Part shown: piece after piece, positions 8,359 to 16,874 of the stretch
How positions within the stretch are numbered: position 1 is the stretch's first letter
Layout: the number at the start of each line of letters is the position of its first letter
Assembly (NCBI RefSeq): GCF_004403465.1
Contig: NZ_SOGQ01000055.1
Span: 1 to 64,000 of the forward strand
DNA length: 64,000 nucleotides
Direction of reading: 5' to 3'
Source: Cryobacterium sinapicolor
Lineage (GTDB): Bacteria; Actinomycetota; Actinomycetes; Actinomycetales; Microbacteriaceae
Translations under genes and position numbers: made by a program
Notes under the pieces: model-generated
Seen by the model: the letters and a program-made list of their open reading frames with translations, nothing else
What the model was told of the DNA's origin: nothing
The model's database searches: none

Positions 8359-8862
8359 TCAGCGCCAACTGTCCGCCGCGCGTGCCGGGGGCAGGCCGGT
8401 GATCTCCTCCAGGATCAAATGGGATCGGGTGGAGATCACACCGGGCATGCTGTGGATATCGCGCAGGATGGCCCGGCTCAATTGCTCGTGGTCGGGGGCG
8501 CTGACGGTGAGGATGATGTCGATGTCGCCGCTCACGGCCTGCGCCTTCTCGACGAAGGGCAGCTCGCTCAGCCGCCGGGCCATCTCGGCCCACGAGACCT
8601 CGCCGATCTTCACGATCACGAGGGCGGAGACCCCGAGTCCGAGCGCCCGGCGGTCGATCTGCGCGCCGAACCCGGTGACCACACCCTGACGCACGAGATT
8701 CTGCACCCGGCTGTGCGCGGTGGTGCGGGAAATGTGCACGAGCGTGGCCAACTGCCGCATGGACAGGCGGCCGTCGCGGCTCAGCTCGGCCACGATCTGC
8801 CGGTCGATCGGGTCGAGACCGTCGGGTGTGCCCGGCACGGCGGGGGCCGAGTGCTGCGTCAT
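8359..8862 (-). CDS. Lrp/AsnC family transcriptional regulator
   Basis: A 167-residue feast/famine regulator. Residues about 15-75 carry the AsnC-type winged helix (LDPIDRQIVAELSRDGRLSM, then ATLVHISRTTAHSRVQNL), followed by an alpha/beta RAM ligand-binding domain with VSGDIDIILTV. These proteins form octamers that respond to amino acids. Its position directly upstream of bkdABC on the same strand, 92 nt from bkdA, resembles the BkdR arrangement in other bacteria, so it probably controls the cluster in response to branched-chain amino acids. The upstream oxygenase gene ends 25 nt before its start. Confidence 0.9.
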   Translation of the reverse strand: MTQHSAPAVPGTPDGLDPIDRQIVAELSRDGRLSMRQLATLVHISRTTAHSRVQNLVRQGVVTGFGAQIDRRALGLGVSALVIVKIGEVSWAEMARRLSELPFVEKAQAVSGDIDIILTVSAPDHEQLSRAILRDIHSMPGVISTRSHLILEEITGLPPARAADSWR

Positions 8863-8887
8863 TGGAATCCTCCGGCTGGGGAAACCC

Positions 8888-9673
8888 TCAGACTACCGCC
8901 AGCTCCAGCGACTGCCGCATCGCCCGCAGGTAATGGTTCTTCGGCCAGTGGCGCAGGCGGCGCGGCAGCCGGGGGTAGACGCGCCTGGTCAACCGGATCA
9001 GCCGGTCGAAGCGGCGCTGCGCCCCCGCTGACCAAGACAGACCGAACAACTCTCGCACCTGGCGGGGCAGCAGCCCGACGGTGACGAGGCGCGCCAGCGG
9101 CATCATCAGTCGCAGCCAGACCGGCCCCGTGCGCGGATGCAGCAGCTGGCTGGCGACGGCGCGCGTGGCGGCATCCGTCTGCAACTCACCGAGGCGCCGG
9201 TCCCAGTAGGCGGCGAAGGCGACCCGGTCCGGCGGCCACAGCCCCGACGGCATCTGCAGCGCGGTGCCCAGCACGGCATACTCCCGGTACAGCAGGTCGG
9301 CGGTATCGTCGTCGAGCGGGCCGTAGACCAGCTCCCGCATCGTGATGGCGGATTCGTAGAGGGTCGCCGCCACCCAGAGCTGCAGCTCCGGGGTGAAGGC
9401 GCTGTACGCCGGGCTCGCCGCGGTGGCCGGGGCCGACACCGGGCCGTGGGCCTGATTGACCTGGCGGCGCGCCCCGGCCGCCTCCTCGGGCGTGCCGAAC
9501 ACGACCGCGTACACGTACGTCAGGGTGCCGCGCAGCCGATCGAGCGGTCGGGATGTGAAATCGCTGTGGTGGGCCACCCCGTGGCCGATAGCCGGGTCGG
9601 CGATCTGCAGCAGGATCGCCCGGCCTCCGGCGGCGATCAGCACGGCCTCACCGGCAATCTCTTTCATCTGCAT
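8888..9673 (-). CDS. oxygenase MpaB family protein (DUF2236)
   Basis: A 261-residue protein of the DUF2236/MpaB family, of which the fungal member MpaB and the latex-clearing protein Lcp are haem-linked oxygenases. Seen here are the GRAILLQIADPAIGHGVAHHSDF block near the start, with candidate haem-ligand histidines, then RGTLTYVYAVVFG and the WVAATLYESAI region. Start ATG 9673 has GGGGAAGG 5 nt upstream; a second ATG two codons later is possible. It is the first gene of the leftward run that continues into the Lrp and bkd genes, but a shared transcript is not proven. The substrate is unknown. Confidence 0.8.
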   Translation of the reverse strand: MQMKEIAGEAVLIAAGGRAILLQIADPAIGHGVAHHSDFTSRPLDRLRGTLTYVYAVVFGTPEEAAGARRQVNQAHGPVSAPATAASPAYSAFTPELQLWVAATLYESAITMRELVYGPLDDDTADLLYREYAVLGTALQMPSGLWPPDRVAFAAYWDRRLGELQTDAATRAVASQLLHPRTGPVWLRLMMPLARLVTVGLLPRQVRELFGLSWSAGAQRRFDRLIRLTRRVYPRLPRRLRHWPKNHYLRAMRQSLELAVV

Positions 9674-9800
9674 GCGTGCCTTCCCCCTCGAGGTCCGAGT
9701 GTAACGCCGCGACCGGAGAAGTGGATGCGTGCGACGTCCCGCCTCTGGTCGGCGGGCTAGCCTGTACCGATGAGACACCCGGTTCCCGCCCGCCGCGTGA

Positions 9801-10580
9801 TGGCGCTCGCAGCGGGACCGGGCCCCCGGGGCGGAAGCACTGCAGACGCTCCCCGCGCAGGCCGCGGAGGAGGCGTTCCGCAGCCGGTCGTCCCTTCTGG
9901 AGTCCGTCGGCGTGAGTGTCAACTTCGGGATCGTCGCCGACGTCACGGCCGACCCTGGTTCGTTCCTGGCCGGCCGAGTGCTCGGCACCGACCCGGCTTC
10001 GGCCTCCGCCCGGGTGGCCGCGGCGGTAGCCGGGGAGCACGGGCGGGTTCTGAGCACGCTCAAGCATTTCCCGGGTCACGGGGCGGCGCCGGGGGACTCG
10101 CACCGGAGCATCCCGTCGACTTTGCTCGGCCACCAGGACTGGCTGACCCTGGAGGCGCCGCCGTTCCAGGTCGGTATCGAGGCCGGGGCGGAGCTGGTCA
10201 AGTTCGGGCACCTGGCCTATCCGAGCGTCGACCCGAAGCCGGCGAGCCTGTCGCCCGCCTGGCACGAGATCCTGCGCACGGATCTAGGCTTCGACGGTGT
10301 CACGATCACCGACGATCTGTTGATGCTCCAGGACTTCGGCCTGCCCGAGTACGCCGACCCGGTCGAGAACGGGATCGCCGCCCTGGCAGCGGGAAACACC
10401 ATGTTGCTCTACGTTCTGCCGGCGAATCCCGAGCTCTTCGGCACCGATGTCACCACCCTGATCGGCAGAATCGTTGAAGCGGTCGACTCTGGGCGCCTCA
10501 CGCCGGAGCAGATCGATGAGGCCGCATACAATCTCCTCGTGCTGCGCGGCCGGGTCGCTCTCCGCGCAGCCCAGGAGTGA
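9801..10580 (+). pseudogene. 5'-truncated glycoside hydrolase family 3 gene (NagZ-like)
   Basis: The frame is open from 9801, just after an in-frame TGA (9798-9800), to 10580. It encodes the distal part of a GH3 beta-N-acetylhexosaminidase: VNFGIVADVTADPGSF, the KHFPGHG motif with the following GDSH loop that carries the acid/base His, and GVTITDDLLM with the nucleophile Asp. The signal peptide and the first strands of the TIM barrel expected upstream are missing, and only about 125 bases separate this from the divergent oxygenase gene, so a deletion is likely. A GTG at 9912 could start a 222-residue product, but it would lack part of the barrel. I call it a pseudogene. Confidence 0.65.
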
Positions 10581-10724
10581 TCCGCGGGTCCGCGGCGGCG
10601 GGTTCGACAGTTCCGGTCGAGGTCGGCCGGTGTGCCGATCGGTCTCGACCGGAAACGTCGACGTCGACGGATGCCGCGGGCCGGCCCCCGCGACCGGTGC
10701 CGTGAGTGGGTGGGGCGGCTGCTG

Positions 10725-11381
10725 CTAGCCCTCGGCCGTACCGACGTAGTACGCGGTGACGACCTCGCGGGTGCTGAGCGGGTCTTCCCCCGAGATCGGC
10801 GCGACCTGCACCGTCCACCGGGGATCGGACCGGTCGATGCCGTCAGCTCTCTCGGCCCAGACCGCTCCGTCATCCGAACACGAGTACGTGCCGTACCAGT
10901 CGGGGTGCTCGGCCAGATCGTTCCAGACCCCGCCGCTGCGGATCAGGCAGCGGTCCCCATCGCTGAGCGCCAGCCCGAGCGGTTGCGCCTGCTCGGGCGC
11001 GGTGGCCGTCGGCAGGCTCCCGCCGCTCGGCAGGCGCACTATTACGGTGGTCCACGGATCGCGGTAGCAGGCCACGAAACCCGGGTCCGGGTCTTGCCAG
11101 CAGGCTACGGCGAACGCGCTCGACGGAGCGCAGGCGAGAATGTCGTCATCGACGGCGACCGCGGACGGCCGCGCATCGAATGAGGTGCCACCACAGTCGA
11201 GCGTGACATGTGCCTCGTCGGTCACGGTGAAGCCCGCGGCAGGGAGACCGCGCTCAGTGACCGGGCGCATCACGACGCTTTCGGTGGCCGGTGCCGCGGG
11301 GGAGGGCGACGGAGAGGGAGACGAACACCCGGCGAGCGGAACGATCAGCAGGCTCAGGGGGAGCAGGAACCGTGAGCGCAT
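10725..11381 (-). CDS. putative lipoprotein, unknown function
   Basis: A 218-residue exported lipoprotein. The signal peptide MRSRFLLPLSLLIVPLAGCS has a lipobox LAGC with Cys19, followed by a Ser/Pro spacer. The mature part contains six to eight further cysteines in pairs (ILACAPSSAFAVACWQ, RCLIRS, GTYSCSDDG), which suggests disulfide bonds outside the membrane. Start ATG 11381 has GGAGG six bases upstream, which rules out the further upstream ATG at 11399. I do not recognise a family. It is convergent with the GH3 remnant and divergent from the YceI gene. Confidence 0.7.
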   Translation of the reverse strand: MRSRFLLPLSLLIVPLAGCSSPSPSPSPAAPATESVVMRPVTERGLPAAGFTVTDEAHVTLDCGGTSFDARPSAVAVDDDILACAPSSAFAVACWQDPDPGFVACYRDPWTTVIVRLPSGGSLPTATAPEQAQPLGLALSDGDRCLIRSGGVWNDLAEHPDWYGTYSCSDDGAVWAERADGIDRSDPRWTVQVAPISGEDPLSTREVVTAYYVGTAEG

Positions 11382-11583
11382 TTCCGCCCTCCGTTCCACC
11401 TGTGAGCCAGCCCCCTGAGCGACCGACGGTACCCTCGGCCCCAGAGGCCGTCAAGGGATTCCTGCGGGAGTGTGCGGGCAGTCGCCGTTAAGAACTTTCG
11501 CCAATCTGGAATAAATACATTTCCTATGCGCTTGCATGAAACCGTGGACGAGAATCCACCGTCCCGCGAATTGAGGAGAACCC

Positions 11584-12147
11584 ATGACTGAGACCACCGC
11601 AGTGAGCATCCCCGGCTACAAGGCCGGAACTTGGACCATCGACCCGACGCACAGCGAGGTCGGATTCAGCATCCGTCACATTATGATCAGCAAGGTCAAG
11701 GGCACATTCGAGAAGTTCGACGCGACCTTCGTCACCGGCGAGAACCCGCTCGACTCCTCCGTCACGGCCTCCGCTCAGGTCGTGTCGATCAACACCAACC
11801 AGGCGGACCGCGACGGCCACCTGCGCACCGGCGACTTCTTCGACGCCGAGACCTACCCGACCATCGACTTCGTCTCCACCGGCGTTCGCCAGGTCAAGGG
11901 CGACTTCCTGATCGACGGCAACCTCACCATCAAGGGCGTCACCAAGCCCGTCACCTTCGACTTCGAGTTCGGCGGCTTCGGCACCGACCCGTACGGCAAC
12001 TACAAGGCCGGCGCCACGGCGAAGACCGAGGTCACCCGGGCCGACTTCGGCCTCACCTACAACGCGGCCCTCGAGACCGGCGGAATGCTGCTCGGCGAGA
12101 AGGTCACCATCACCATCGAATTGCAGGCTGCGCTCAACCAGGCGTAG
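11584..12147 (+). CDS. YceI family protein
   Basis: A 187-residue YceI-type lipocalin-like beta-barrel that binds polyisoprenoid or similar lipids. The family pattern is clear: WTIDPTHSEVGFSIRHIMIS at the start, KGTFEKFDA, HLRTGDFFDAETYPTIDF, and a closing EKVTITIELQA strand. There is no signal peptide, so this copy is cytoplasmic, as in many actinobacteria. Start ATG 11584 has TTGAGGAGAA upstream and an AT-rich leader around 11490-11530 where a promoter would sit. A long hairpin follows the stop. The physiological role of the actinobacterial proteins is not settled. Confidence 0.9.
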   Translation: MTETTAVSIPGYKAGTWTIDPTHSEVGFSIRHIMISKVKGTFEKFDATFVTGENPLDSSVTASAQVVSINTNQADRDGHLRTGDFFDAETYPTIDFVSTGVRQVKGDFLIDGNLTIKGVTKPVTFDFEFGGFGTDPYGNYKAGATAKTEVTRADFGLTYNAALETGGMLLGEKVTITIELQAALNQA

Positions 12148-12177
12148 TCGTTCCCGCGCAGAGGTCTGCGCAGGGTG

Positions 12178-12231
12178 CACACGAACGAGAGAGGGGCCCG
12201 ACACCTGTGAGGCCCCTCTCTCGTTCGTGTG
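12178..12231 (+). terminator. long-stem hairpin after the YceI gene
   Basis: Arms 12178-12198 and 12211-12231 pair perfectly over 21 bp around a 12-nt loop. There is no U-tract after the stem, so it is either an actinobacterial L-shaped (U-less) terminator or an mRNA 3' stabiliser. Confidence 0.75.
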
Positions 12232-12234
12232 CGC

Positions 12235-12351
12235 TTACAGCGCCGACTCGGCGATCAGCCACCAGCACCCCAGCACCCCAGCATGAGCATCATGAAGGCG
12301 GCGAAGGCGGCCGCTCCGATCGTCCACGCGCCGTGGTTGTCGGTCGTTCAT
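12235..12351 (-). pseudogene. small membrane-protein gene, frame-disrupted
   Basis: ATG 12351 has a good AGAGGAG site 7 nt upstream and opens a 38-codon frame ending in GCWWLIAESAL. The middle of that frame is an unlikely Arg-rich stretch. The next frame instead reads WTIGAAAFAAFMMLMLGCW, a clean membrane helix, and stops soon after. An extra base just after ATG and an 8-bp direct duplication (GGGGTGCT twice) would explain the shift in and out of frame; removing both gives one small membrane protein with a polar N-terminus, a helix and the same C-terminus. Either the gene is decaying or these are sequence errors. Confidence 0.4.
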
Positions 12352-12452
12352 GAGAGTTCTCCTCTGTCAGGCCGGGCGCAGGGGTCCGGGTCGGGAATTC
12401 GCTCTCATTGTCGATCCGACAGGCCCCATTCTGAACCCCTGGAAACCCCGGG

Positions 12453-13493
12453 CTATTCGCCCTTGATCTCCTCACGCACCCGGCGCAGGTCCTCCATCAG
12501 CGAACCGATCAAAATCCAATGCCGCGGATGCGGCGTCGCGATGATCAGGGGGGCGGTCAGGGTGGGTGGTTCGAGCGTCACGCTGACCTGCTGCGCACCG
12601 GGGTGGTCCACCTGTTCGGCGAGCAGCCTCAGGTCGTGGGCGGCACGGCTGAGCTCGACCGTGATCGCGAGAACTGTGGGTTCGAGGTGCAGAGAATGGT
12701 CGTAATGATCGCGCAGAGACCGGGTCATGCCGATCGTGCGCGCGACGAGTGAGGTCAGCCGGGCGAAGAGTTCCTCGTCGATGTCGAGGAGACGCCGGTT
12801 CACGGCGTGCCGCGGGTTGAGCGTGAGGCTCTCCTCGGCCTGCTTGAGCGCCTGGTCCGCCTTGGCGAGCATGGGTCGCAGCAGCCGCACCTTGATCATC
12901 ATCTCTTCGATCTGGCTGGCCTTTTGCGGAAACCGCAGGGCGTCGACGATGCGGTCCAGGGTGTCCGCGATCTCGTAGGCTAGCCGGACGACCGCCGCAT
13001 GCGCCGGAGCGAGCAGCACGGGCGGCACGATCAGTGCGTTGACGAGGAGGGCGGCCGCTGCCCCGATGATGGTTTCGACGATCCGATCCCGCGCATACTC
13101 GGCCGTTGCCGTGCCGATCGTGAGCAGGAGCATGGCGCTGATCGGGATCTGGCTCGCGGGGCTGGGGGCCAGCCTCAGCGCCCACGCCAGCATGATGCAG
13201 AACACGATTGCCAGGAGCACGACCCAGCTCGACTGGCCGAAGGCGACACCGACCGCATAGGCGATGATGACGCCGCCGATGACGCCCAGGCTGCGCTCGA
13301 CCGCACGGCCGAGCGTCTGGTTGATGTTCGGCTGCACCACGAGTAGGGCGGCGATCGCGGCGAAAACCGGCAGCTGCTCCGTCTCGAGAAGCAGCTGCGA
13401 CAGGATCCAGCCGAGGGCGACGGCCACGGAGGTCTTCACTGCCTGGAGCAGTGGAATCCGGCTCGTGGATCTCAGCCGGGTGTTGATTCTCAC
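12453..13493 (-). CDS. FUSC / aromatic acid exporter family protein
   Basis: A 346-residue membrane protein of the FUSC/ArAE superfamily. About six hydrophobic segments fill residues 15-175 (for example AVALGWILSQLLL and IAALLVVQPNINQTLGRAVE, the latter being the family signature), and the C-terminal half is a cytoplasmic helical domain rich in Leu, Arg and Glu. Members export aromatic acids or other small organic anions, but many actinobacterial copies are uncharacterised. It starts at GTG 13493, with AGG only 6 nt upstream and a -10-like TACCCT close by, so translation could be weak or leaderless. Confidence 0.8.
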   Translation of the reverse strand: MRINTRLRSTSRIPLLQAVKTSVAVALGWILSQLLLETEQLPVFAAIAALLVVQPNINQTLGRAVERSLGVIGGVIIAYAVGVAFGQSSWVVLLAIVFCIMLAWALRLAPSPASQIPISAMLLLTIGTATAEYARDRIVETIIGAAAALLVNALIVPPVLLAPAHAAVVRLAYEIADTLDRIVDALRFPQKASQIEEMMIKVRLLRPMLAKADQALKQAEESLTLNPRHAVNRRLLDIDEELFARLTSLVARTIGMTRSLRDHYDHSLHLEPTVLAITVELSRAAHDLRLLAEQVDHPGAQQVSVTLEPPTLTAPLIIATPHPRHWILIGSLMEDLRRVREEIKGE

Positions 13494-13601
13494 TTGCCTA
13501 GGGTAGTCGACTGTGAGCGGTAGTCGCCCGCCCAGGCGGTCGAACTTCTTGGGCGATCACAATACTCGAGCGGTCAGGCCCGGCCGCTTGGGCCCGGCTG
13601 G

Positions 13602-14771
13602 TTAGGGCAGATCGTCGTCAGTGCGGGCGCCGAAGACGATTTCGTCCCAGCTGGGCATCGAGGCGCGTCCGCGTTTACCGTGGCCCGACGCACGCGGAGA
13701 CGCAGCCGGTGACTGACCGGCAGCGGCTTGGGCGGACCAGGCGTTACGGGGAGTCTCGGCCGGTGCGGCGGTAGCGGAAGCGGCGGGAGCAGCGGGGCGT
13801 TCCGCGGCAGGCTCGACCGGCTGGTCCACCAAACGGATGCCCGGGGCCGGGCTGATTCCGCTAGCGCCGGCGTTGCCGTTGGTGAGGCCGGCGTGGTGAC
13901 TCTCCGCCTGGTTGCTCTCGAATGCGGCGGCCTCGCGCTCCCCGCGGCGGCGACGGAGGGAAGCCAGCAGGTCGGCCGTCTCGCTCAGGCTCTGCGGCGG
14001 TTCGTCGGCGCGCTTGATGGCTGCCCGGGACACGGCATCCGTCGTGCCGGCCGAGCGGGAATACGGCACCGGGTCCGGAAGCGGCGCGGTGTCGGTGGTG
14101 AGTTCTTCGACCAGAGACTCACGGAAGGTGAACGCGCCGCTGTCGAACCGGGACACGTCGGCGGGACTGGTTTCGGCGCCGACGGCCCGCAGTCGCGGAA
14201 TCAGAGCACCCTTCAATTCGCCCTGCTGTGACAGTGCGATGGCTTCGTTGCCGACCGGCGACAGGGAGTTCTTCTTCGGTTCGAATCCCCAGCGGGCGTC
14301 GTGGTCGATGTCGTCGGCCGTGAAGGCCAACTTGACGATCCAGCCGGCGCCCGGCTCTTTCCAACTGGCCCAGCGCTCGTTGGTGGCGCCGAGGGAGGCC
14401 AAACGCTCACGGATGACGGTGCCGAAGTTGGCGCCGCCCTCGATCGGGTCCGGGTCGATGGCGGTGTGCACCGGCACGCTCAGCGCGCAGGAGACCATGT
14501 AGTCGCGTTCGGCGACGACCGGCCCCTCGAAGCGGCGCACAAAGTCGATGGACGCGCCCGTGACCGCGGCGACGTCTTCGGCTGACATGCCCGCTCGGAT
14601 GTGCGCCTGCACTTCCCGCGGGCTCAGCTTCGGTCCCGACGCCGGTTCGACCTGGGCTTGGCGAAGCCGGGACTGGAGAACTTCATCGATGGGGATCCTG
14701 AATCGGTCACCCTCCTCTGACGCTGCGAGCAGCGCACCGCTCTCGACTCCAATAACTTTCAATTCCTGCAT
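13602..14771 (-). CDS. sepH: septation protein SepH
   Basis: A 389-residue DUF3071 protein, the actinobacterial division factor that binds FtsZ and stimulates its assembly. It begins MQELKVIGVESGALLAAS and has a helix-turn-helix-like segment at about 70-110 (LSPREVQAHIRAGMSAEDV), a long Ala/Pro-rich disordered linker from about 250, and the conserved C-terminal SWDEIVFGAR motif near residues 374-383. ATG 14771 has GAGGG upstream and matches family starts; more upstream codons in frame are not conserved. It is divergent from the DUF4193 gene, as commonly seen in actinobacteria. Confidence 0.92.
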   Translation of the reverse strand: MQELKVIGVESGALLAASEEGDRFRIPIDEVLQSRLRQAQVEPASGPKLSPREVQAHIRAGMSAEDVAAVTGASIDFVRRFEGPVVAERDYMVSCALSVPVHTAIDPDPIEGGANFGTVIRERLASLGATNERWASWKEPGAGWIVKLAFTADDIDHDARWGFEPKKNSLSPVGNEAIALSQQGELKGALIPRLRAVGAETSPADVSRFDSGAFTFRESLVEELTTDTAPLPDPVPYSRSAGTTDAVSRAAIKRADEPPQSLSETADLLASLRRRRGEREAAAFESNQAESHHAGLTNGNAGASGISPAPGIRLVDQPVEPAAERPAAPAASATAAPAETPRNAWSAQAAAGQSPAASPRASGHGKRGRASMPSWDEIVFGARTDDDLP

Positions 14772-14967
14772 GTTGAAAGCCCTCTCGCGATCACTAGTGC
14801 GGTCAAGACTGCCATGTAAATGTCGAATCTTCGGGGAATACGCCGGGCGTGCCGCAAGTTGATCACTGTGCCGAGCCAATGACGCGAGGTGCAGTTTGCT
14901 ATTCCGCCGGGATTGTTGGAAACTATGCCCGCCGAAATCCTTTCTCGGCGTAACTGAATGGATGGGT

Positions 14968-15261
14968 ATGGCAACCGATTACGACGCACCACGGAAGACC
15001 GAAGACGACTCCGAGTCGATTGAGGCCCTCAAGGAGCGCGTACCCGACAAGATGTCCGGAGTCGTAGATGTCGACGACTCGGACAACCCCGGTGGTTTCG
15101 ACCTTCCCGGCGCCGATCTGTCCGACCTCGACCTCGATGTCGTCGTTCTGCCTCCGCAGGCCGACGAGTTCACCTGCGTGGAGTGTTTCCTCGTGAAGCA
15201 CCGCTCGCAGATGTCGCACGAGACCAAGCTCGGCCCGGTTTGCCTGGAGTGCGACTCCTAA
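14968..15261 (+). CDS. DUF4193 family protein, zinc-ribbon-like
   Basis: A 97-residue acidic protein typical of actinobacteria. It begins MATDYDAPRKTEDDSES, has an acidic middle (DLSDLDLDVVVLPPQADE), and ends with two CxxC pairs (TCVECF and VCLECDS) that probably bind one zinc ion. The function is unknown; some relatives are placed near RbpA-like transcription factors because of the acidic, zinc-ribbon design, but that link is not shown. ATG 14968 is preferred over ATG 14896 because family members start at MATDYD. It lies back-to-back with sepH and converges with the DUF3093 gene 6 nt away. Confidence 0.9.
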   Translation: MATDYDAPRKTEDDSESIEALKERVPDKMSGVVDVDDSDNPGGFDLPGADLSDLDLDVVVLPPQADEFTCVECFLVKHRSQMSHETKLGPVCLECDS

Positions 15262-15267
15262 ACGCGC

Positions 15268-15723
15268 TCAATCATGTGATGCTGGCCGTCGTGATCCATT
15301 GATCGCGGCGGCCAATTTCTGTGGGTGGCGCGTCGAGACGAGCCAGTACGGCGCAGGGTCGGTCGCATCCACGATCGGGATCCGCACGACGGGCCGAATC
15401 CAGCCGCGGATGAGCAGCCAGGCCCGGGCGTCGAGCCGTTGGCCGCGTTCCAGAACTGCCTCGTCTCCGTCGAAGGGTTGAACCTCGCCGACCAGATCGG
15501 TCGAAATGCTCGCCCGACCGGCGGTGAGCTCACCGTCCCGCACCTGCACCACGGGGGCAGAGAGCAGCAGCGCCAGGACGCAGGCTGCATACAGACCGGC
15601 GGCCAGCAGCACCCCGGCCAGCATCGAAATCGGTGCGAACACGAGGATGCTGGCAGGGATGATGAGCGCAGTGGCGACATAGGGTGCTGGAGAGGCCCAG
15701 AGTTTTTCGCGATATTCAGGCAT
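15268..15723 (-). CDS. DUF3093 family membrane protein
   Basis: A 151-residue protein with two adjacent membrane helices near residues 15-55 (ATALIIPASILVFAPISMLA and LLAAGLYAACVLALLLSAP) followed by a cytoplasmic beta-rich domain of about 95 residues ending PYWLVSTRHPQKLAAAI, the DUF3093 signature. The function is unknown. Its 3' end meets the DUF4193 stop, and its 5' end is divergent from dut, with 38 nt between the start codons, a neighbourhood conserved across actinobacteria. Confidence 0.88.
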   Translation of the reverse strand: MPEYREKLWASPAPYVATALIIPASILVFAPISMLAGVLLAAGLYAACVLALLLSAPVVQVRDGELTAGRASISTDLVGEVQPFDGDEAVLERGQRLDARAWLLIRGWIRPVVRIPIVDATDPAPYWLVSTRHPQKLAAAINGSRRPASHD

Positions 15724-15761
15724 GGGTCTATTCGATCAGACTTCTGCACTAGCCTCGACAC

Positions 15762-16238
15762 GTGGCAGAAAGCGTCGAAGTCCTGATAACCGCGTCCATA
15801 CTCCCGAGCTACGCGCACCCGGGTGACGCGGGAGCGGACCTCCATTCGTCCCAGGCGCTGGTCCTGGCGCCCGGCGAACGCGCACTGGTTGGGACGGGTG
15901 TTTCGATCGCACTGCCTGACGGATTCGCGGCCTTCGTCGTGCCCCGGAGCGGCCTCGCGTTCAAGCACGGCATCACGATCGTGAACGCGCCGGGAACCGT
16001 CGACGCCGGGTACCGCGGTGAGATCAAGGTCACGCTGCTCAACACCGACCAGACCACGCCCTACGCGATCGCGGTCGGGGACCGGATCGCCCAGATCATC
16101 ATCATGCCCGTCAGTCGGGCCACGTTCATCCCCGTGGATCGGCTGCCCGGCAGTCAACGCGGAGAAGGCGGGTTCGGGTCCACCGGCCTGAGCCGGCACA
16201 TCAGCACGGGCACCTCAACGTCAGGAGACAACCAGTGA
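15762..16238 (+). CDS. dut: dUTP diphosphatase
   Basis: A 158-residue trimeric dUTPase that hydrolyses dUTP to dUMP and pyrophosphate, keeping uracil out of DNA and feeding thymidylate synthesis. All five motifs are present: HPGDAGADL (1), PRSGLAFKHG (2), GTVDAGYRGE (3, with the catalytic Asp), GDRIAQ (4) and RGEGGFGSTG (5, the nucleotide-closing arm). The start is GTG 15762. Its TGA overlaps the GTG of the DUF3710 gene by four bases, so the two are coupled. A Thr/Ser-rich tail follows motif 5. Confidence 0.96.
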   Translation: MAESVEVLITASILPSYAHPGDAGADLHSSQALVLAPGERALVGTGVSIALPDGFAAFVVPRSGLAFKHGITIVNAPGTVDAGYRGEIKVTLLNTDQTTPYAIAVGDRIAQIIIMPVSRATFIPVDRLPGSQRGEGGFGSTGLSRHISTGTSTSGDNQ

Positions 16239-16864
16239 GCGACACCGCGAACCCGGAGGAGATCCCGGACGAGACGGCCAAGTCGGCGCCGGACGACCGC
16301 GCGACAGAGGGCCCTCTCGACGAAGCCGAAGCCAACCCGGTGCGACCCTACGTCGACCTCGGCGGCGTCAAGATCCTTCCGCGTGAGGGACTCCATCTAC
16401 GGCTGGAGATCGAAGAGGGCAGCAAGCGCGTCGTGGCCATCGGACTCGACTACGCCGGCTCCACCCTGCAGGTGCAGCCGTTCGCCGCGCCCCGCTCCAG
16501 TGGCTTGTGGCACGAGATCCGCGCGCAGATCGCCGACCAGATCGGCAAGCAGGGCGGAACGACGACCCTGCGTGAAGGCCCGTTCGGCCCCGAACTGGTG
16601 GCGGAGATCCCCGTGGCCGCAGGCCAGGGAGCAGACGGAGTCAGCCGGCTGGCCCGGTTCATCGGCGTCGACGGCCCGCGCTGGTTTCTGCGCGGTGTGA
16701 TCGCCGGAGAAGGTGCCGTCAACGTCGACGCCGCGACCGAGATCGAAGACCTCTTCCGCAGCATCGTCGTGGTGCGCGGATCCGCCCCGATGCCGCCGCG
16801 GGACCTCATTCCGCTCCGGATGCCGGCCACCCCCGCGAATGCGGCTGAGCCGGGCAAGTCCTGA
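16235..16864 (+). CDS. DUF3710 domain-containing protein
   Basis: A 209-residue actinobacterial protein of unknown function. The acidic, disordered first 35 residues precede the DUF3710 domain, with GLHLRLEIEEGSKRVVAI, LQVQPFAAPRSSGLWHEIR and RWFLRGVIAGEGA as recognisable blocks. It begins at GTG 16235, overlapping the dut stop by 4 nt, and is followed after 10 nt by a DUF3159 membrane protein. The dut-DUF3710-DUF3159 order is a common actinobacterial set, which suggests a shared envelope or nucleotide role, but no activity is known. Confidence 0.88.
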   Translation: MSDTANPEEIPDETAKSAPDDRATEGPLDEAEANPVRPYVDLGGVKILPREGLHLRLEIEEGSKRVVAIGLDYAGSTLQVQPFAAPRSSGLWHEIRAQIADQIGKQGGTTTLREGPFGPELVAEIPVAAGQGADGVSRLARFIGVDGPRWFLRGVIAGEGAVNVDAATEIEDLFRSIVVVRGSAPMPPRDLIPLRMPATPANAAEPGKS

Positions 16865-16874
16865 AATCGACCGG

